Of a stretch of 23,177 nt of DNA, positions 19,160-23,177 are shown in pieces. The stretch lies in NCBI GenBank assembly GCA_001574975.1, contig KQ965917.1, forward strand, positions 702-23,878, in the 5' to 3' direction. The DNA comes from Gonapodya prolifera JEL478 (taxonomy: Eukaryota > Monoblepharomycota > Monoblepharidomycetes > Monoblepharidales > Gonapodyaceae). How positions within the stretch are numbered: position 1 is the first letter of the stretch; each line of letters begins with the position of its first letter. Below the pieces are notes generated by a model. It was not told the origin of the DNA. It worked only from the letters and a program-made list of their open reading frames with translations, and searched no databases. The position numbers and the translations under genes are program-made.

Positions 19160-19249
19160 TGTGGACGTTGGCACCAGATTGGAGGACGACAGAAAATTCT
19201 TCCGTCCACTCAGGCTGCGGTCCACCGGCAGAACTTACCAAGACTCATA
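19160..19249. promoter_or_regulatory. Short shared region between divergent bL31m and SCI1-like genes
   Basis: Only 90 bp separate the two chosen start codons, so both promoters must lie here or within the coding ends. No TATA box is seen. Confidence 0.4.
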
Positions 19250-20510
19250 ATGCCGCGAGACGACACGCGCGAAAAGCGGAGAGAGAAGAAGCATGAGGAC
19301 AGAGGCACGGGACACCGGAGGGACGCGGACAAAGCGGCAGTGTCAAGTGTGGAGGTTGCTGGTGGGTTTTGGTGCGCACTCCCCTCCACAACGATCCAAG
19401 CTCACTGCCTCATCCCGAGTAGAGCGACTCACTGATGACGACTACTGTACGTTCTAATCTGCGGACTTTGATGTCGTCCTCCACACGCTGTCCACTCTTT
19501 AGACAGGAAGAGTGCAGAGTTTCGCCTCTGGTTGCAGAAAAAGGTGACGGTATTCTCGGTCTGCGGGAGTCGAGTCCTCGAAAATAACAGACAGGAATTA
19601 TTTGCAGGGAAAAGAGGCGGACTCGACCAAGGAGGCCCGTAAGCTGTTTGGGAAGTTTGTTCACAAGTGGAATGACGGCAAACTGGATGCCATTTTCTAC
19701 GGAGGGGTTACTCCAGCGGAGAGCAGGAAAAGCACCGGAAGCTCAGGGTGGTCTTTCAAGGGGATAACAGCCGAAGGTGAGCCGTTCGAGCGGAGCGAGT
19801 GTGTCCGCCAGAGGCGAGTGATTCGCGAAGCGGAGTACGTCCATCGCGGAGTGATATGCAGCGAGTATTGAGTTGCGCTCCCCTTTTGATTCAACGACTC
19901 ACCCCAACCAGAACTTCGAAGGACAGTATCAGAGGTCCAACGCGCGACGGAAGATGTTCCTATATTCACTTCCAGTACCAGATCGAATGCTCCCGCCCCA
20001 AAGACCTCTAACCCTGGACCGAACCCAATCTTGGAAGATGAAGATGCAAATGATGAATATCGGGCAGCTCTAAAGGCGAAGCGGCGGAAAGAGGCACGAG
20101 ACGCGGAAGATATGTTGGATATGGTTGCTCCGAAAGAGACTGGACGAGAGGCGATGCTGTTGAAGAAGGCCGCTCGAAAGAAGCCGACAAGAGATGTCGA
20201 CTACGACTTGGAACTGGGTGATAATGAGCTTTATGGAGGAGGGGACTCGTTCAAGCGAAGGTGCGTCCGCGTGGCATAGTCATCGTTGCATTTTTTTTTT
20301 TTTTTTTTTTGGCTGAAGCAAGTTATGTTCGGTAGTCTCGAAATGGAGAAACGACGACAGGAGCGTCGAGAACAAGCGAAAGGTCGGGACACTCAGCAGC
20401 TCGCCGCGGTGAACGCGGACAAGTTCCGTTCACACAGAGAGAAAGAAAATGCAATAATGGAACAATTCAAGAAGCTAGCAGAAGAGAGATTTGGTAGCAA
20501 GCAAGGTTAA
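19250..20510 (+). CDS. SCI1-like conserved nuclear protein, possible splicing-associated factor (6 exons, 289 aa)
   Basis: Exons 19250-19361, 19423-19446 (24 nt), 19503-19543, 19608-19776, 19912-20260 and 20336-20510 sum to 870 nt in consistent phase. The N-terminus is charged (REKRREKKHEDR). The conserved core is ERLTDDDYYRKSAEFRLWLQ at 38-57 and ARKLFGKFVHKWNDGKLD at 69-86. These match the family of plant Style Cell-cycle Inhibitor 1 and its longer fungal and animal relatives. The C-terminal part (KETGREAMLLKK, DYDLELGDNELYGGGDSFKR, then a Lys/Arg/Glu helix) also fits the long form. Family members are nuclear, and plant SCI1 has been tied to cell-cycle and RNA processes; the function here is inferred. 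Family recall is from memory of motifs, so moderately sure. HAUS3 follows 56 bp downstream on the same strand. Confidence 0.72.
20291..20310 (+). repeat. T20 homopolymer within the last intron of the SCI1-like gene
   Basis: Twenty consecutive T lie in the 75-nt intron 20261-20335. It may serve as a pyrimidine tract, though it sits about 25 nt from the acceptor. Its length in the assembly may be unreliable. Confidence 0.9.
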
Positions 20511-20566
20511 GGCTTTGTAAAGTTTGGATATAGTAATTCAACCTGCCACCCCGTTACTGAAAAGCT

Positions 20567-22900
20567 ATGGCTTTGGCTCCGCTCGTCGATGCGCTCCGAG
20601 AATGGGGCTACTCTTCTCAAGCACCACCCTCCCTGGATTGGGCATTGTCGGTTCCATCTGTGTCCGGGTTCCTCCGTCACGTCGCTTCTGCTCTTCCAGG
20701 ATCTTCTGAGCAACGTTTTGGGATCGATGGACCACTCGACGTCTTGAGCCAAGAGGAGTTTGATGCGTTGGTACATGTTCGGGCCTCTTCGTGACGCTGG
20801 AAATGAAGAAATGGATGGATTTCAGATTTCAAGAGATCTTTTCGAAGTACCCGGAATTGATTTCGGAGCATCAGCCCGTGAGCATCACTGCAAGCAAACT
20901 CGAATCACTTTTAAAAAGAAGATTGATAAAATCCCCGCCCCGCCATCAAGCGGCAGGAAGGCACCAAGTCGCCAGATGTCGAGCCTCACGGATCCTTGCC
21001 CCCTGGATTCCCGCTGGCAAGGAAAATAGAAGCATTGGAATTTCAATTAAAGGGTCTACAGTGAGGTTTTCACGCGTTTTATCCATGCAATCTTCTTCCT
21101 TTTTACATTTGCCGATCAGGCAGCAACTATCGATGCAACGACAAAGTGCGGAGAAACTTTCCTTGCTGGCGAAATCATCCGAAGCTCGATTGAAGAATGC
21201 AGAGAAGTCGGTAACTTCGAAACTGCATCAGGTCCGTATCAAAGCCGACGTGCACTCCAATCGTTGTGACGCCTTTGAACCTTCGACCGCCCTTTCGCAT
21301 GTCCAGCTCGGGGCTTCGCTCGACAGGCTCAACGAGGCGACGAATACGTGGCAAACTGTTTTAGGGAGGACGTCTCCCCCCATCAGTACGTTGAAGTTCC
21401 GCGTGACGTGATGTCTTCGAGTTGCCAATGGATTGTTGTTCCAAAGTTCACAGTGACAACGACACCGTGCTTCCTGTAAACAGTGACGACAAAGCGCTTG
21501 CGGTAATGTTGTGTGTTTTTCTGTAATCAATAATTTGGCTGACCTTCCGTGATACCAGTTTGTGGAAGGTATCGCATTTGCATGGTTCACGCACGAGGTG
21601 GATATGCTTCTCACATCCCACATTGACCCACGACAGAAATGGAAAGCGAGATACGTCGATTGTCTTTCCTGTAAGCCTGGCACATTCCGAAACCCGTATC
21701 TGTCTGGACACATCAACGTGAGCTTGCATTCCAACTCCAGGTTCGCCCTTACGGCCCAATCCCGCCACGAAGCCGAATGCGAACTCATCGCCGCACAAAG
21801 CCAGCTTGATTCCTTGAACGAAGCTCTGTCGCACGCCCCTGCGGGGTCCTCTTCACACATCTCTTCACAGCCTGCCGGCGCTGAATCCGCCGCCACCACC
21901 ACCGCCGAAACCGCCGACCGCATATCCTTTCTGGAGCGCGAAATCGCCCGACTCGAGATCGAATCGGCCGTGTACCCGGTCGACTACGCGGCCAAGATGG
22001 CCAAACAGGAAAGGCGGATGACAGCATTGAAGAAGGTGCGCGCTTTGGCGTCGTGTCATCCTCCGTATTCATCCGACTGACTGTGAATCATCTCGTCAGC
22101 TCGACACAGCAGTAACGCGATCTCTCGCCGTCCACGCTCTAGCCGCACACGTGGCAACTGTGCGGAAGGATAGCATCGTGGAGGCGTACCGGACCGTCGC
22201 GGCCGTACAGCAGGAAATGCAGAGTGATTATGCGGGGGCACAGAAACGGCAGGTACGACTGATGGTCTGCTGCTGGCTGGTTCCATCGCGCTGTACCTGC
22301 CACATCGCACGGCTCCGAAGACGCTCCTCGTCGAGTCGGACTCCATCGTCCCCGACCACGTCCTGATGGACGAGACCGACCCGTTCACTCGAGAACTCTT
22401 TGCCGCGTTGGACCCACACCAAGACCAATCACCTTCCTCCATCACCGCCACTGCCGAAAGACCATCGCACGACACCACTTCCACGCTCCGTTCTGCTGAA
22501 TCTATGGTCCAAATGGCGCGTGACCTGGTGATGCGGAGCGCTGATCGGGGCGGTGTGAAGGCGGTGAAGCCTTGGGAGGAGTCGGAGTGGTGAGTTGAAC
22601 GTTGAACGTGTTCGTGCAGGGCGTGAGGCGCTTGGAGTTTTGGTCTGACACCAGGGTGCGGCTGTCCTAGTGCCGTCCAAGAAGCCGCTCGCCTTGTGCT
22701 CGCGAAGTCGGTCACGCAGGAGATCTGCCTGGACTCTTCGGTACGTCGACGATGTCCATTCATTTGTCCAGTCTCACAAGGTATTGGGTTCCAATTGGTG
22801 ACCCACCCAACCGCCCACCGCCCAGGACCACTCCAAGCTCCTCCTCGCGCTCAAGAATGCGGTCGAGTCGGTGCAGAAAGCTATGCGGGAGCTTCGATGA
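20567..22900 (+). CDS. HAUS3: HAUS3, augmin complex subunit 3 (10 exons, about 571 aa)
   Basis: Augmin (eight subunits) recruits gamma-tubulin to existing spindle microtubules to nucleate branches. Exons 20567-20770, 20836-20877, 20957-21060, 21120-21385, 21447-21502, 21559-22035, 22100-22252, 22321-22589, 22671-22740 and 22826-22900 sum to 1716 nt in phase. The N-terminal head is typical of HAUS3: a short hydrophobic helix with LREWGY, then SLDWALSVPSVSGFLRHVAS at 24-43, then DVLSQEEFDAL at 58-68. The rest is coiled coil (for example ARKIEALEFQLKGLQQQLSM, HEAECELIAAQSQLDSLNEAL, RTVAAVQQEMQSDYAGAQKR). Human HAUS3 is 603 residues. The last exon ends ALKNAVESVQKAMRELR. Exon 2's acceptor (CAAGAG|) is the weakest call. 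Exon 6 contains an intron-like segment treated here as coding. Identity rests on the N-terminal pattern plus architecture. Confidence 0.75.
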
Positions 22901-23087
22901 GACGGTCTGTCTGTTTGGCATGGATTCTACAGTATTTTTGACTCAAGCGTGTCGTTTGTGTCATTGCGATGTAATATACCTCGGTCTGGGCTGACGCCGC
23001 ACCGCGGGTTCGACAAAAACGTGGTATATGATTTCACTATGGTATAATTACACATCGCAACTGCATCCCCTCCGCCCCAAAGGCCCA
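22901..23087. other. Intergenic, 3' ends of convergent genes
   Basis: The region holds the probable 3' UTRs of HAUS3 (+) and of the minus-strand gene at the edge. No other feature is seen. Confidence 0.4.
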
Positions 23088-23177
23088 TCACAACACGCCC
23101 TTGAACATAGGTTCCGTCGTCACGAGTAGGGGCTGGGCGGACAAGCCGGCCACGTCGCACAGGTCGCGCGGGGCGAC
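23088..23177 (-). CDS. Possible 3' end of an unidentified gene, cut by the window edge
   Basis: A minus-strand frame from the edge gives 29 codons with protein-like composition (begins VAPRDLCDVAGLSAQPLL, ends EPMFKGVL) and stops at TGA 23088-23090. The family is not recognised. A different frame (22927-23160) is also open but less protein-like. Orientation would be convergent with HAUS3. Confidence 0.35.
   Translation of the reverse strand, partial: VAPRDLCDVAGLSAQPLLVTTEPMFKGVL

Overview
This is a piece of nuclear genome from an intron-dense eukaryote. Five protein-coding genes can be read end to end once their short GT-AG introns (mostly 46-85 nt) are removed; for the four with tabulated exons (PDS5, AP180, the SCI1-like gene, HAUS3) the exons sum to a multiple of three, and bL31m does too. 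Gene content (PDS5, an ANTH/AP180 adaptor with NPF motifs, fungus-like mitochondrial bL31m, a full-length SCI1-type protein, augmin HAUS3) and the small introns fit a fungus best, perhaps an early-diverging one that kept augmin. Another intron-rich unicellular opisthokont or protist cannot be excluded.

The window alternates between two kinds of DNA. Two AT-leaning blocks almost free of CpG (about 1-3620 and 11820-15620) hold mobile-element debris. The left block has a Ty1/copia pol fragment (left edge, minus strand) and a decayed intron-containing ParB-like gene. The right block has a roughly 155-bp tandem repeat. Both share an LTR-like family: three near-complete copies of 239-243 bp, each with a perfect 5-bp target-site duplication, and one internally deleted copy. 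The CpG-rich blocks hold the genes. A tRNA-Ile(AAT) gene lies at the left boundary (3620-3692).

Gene order: tRNA-Ile (+); an unresolved, possibly coding stretch ending at 5624 (+); PDS5 cohesin regulator with 30 exons (+, 5709-11760); the second CpG-poor block, lying between convergent 3' ends; AP180/ANTH clathrin adaptor with 14 exons (-, 15629-18476); mitochondrial ribosomal protein bL31m (-, 18669-19159); SCI1-like nuclear protein (+, 19250-20510), divergent from bL31m over about 90 bp; HAUS3 augmin subunit with 10 exons (+, 20567-22900); and the 3' end of an unidentified gene on the minus strand at the right edge. PDS5 (cohesion) and HAUS3 (spindle microtubule branching) both act in mitosis, but nothing here shows co-regulation.

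The most unusual feature is the LTR-like family. Every copy carries a TATA-like box (lost in the deleted copy), a CCTGCAGG-based hairpin, and then an apparent 61-64 nt spliceosomal intron (CAG|GTGAGT ... TTCCTGCAG|) of the same size as the introns of the host genes.
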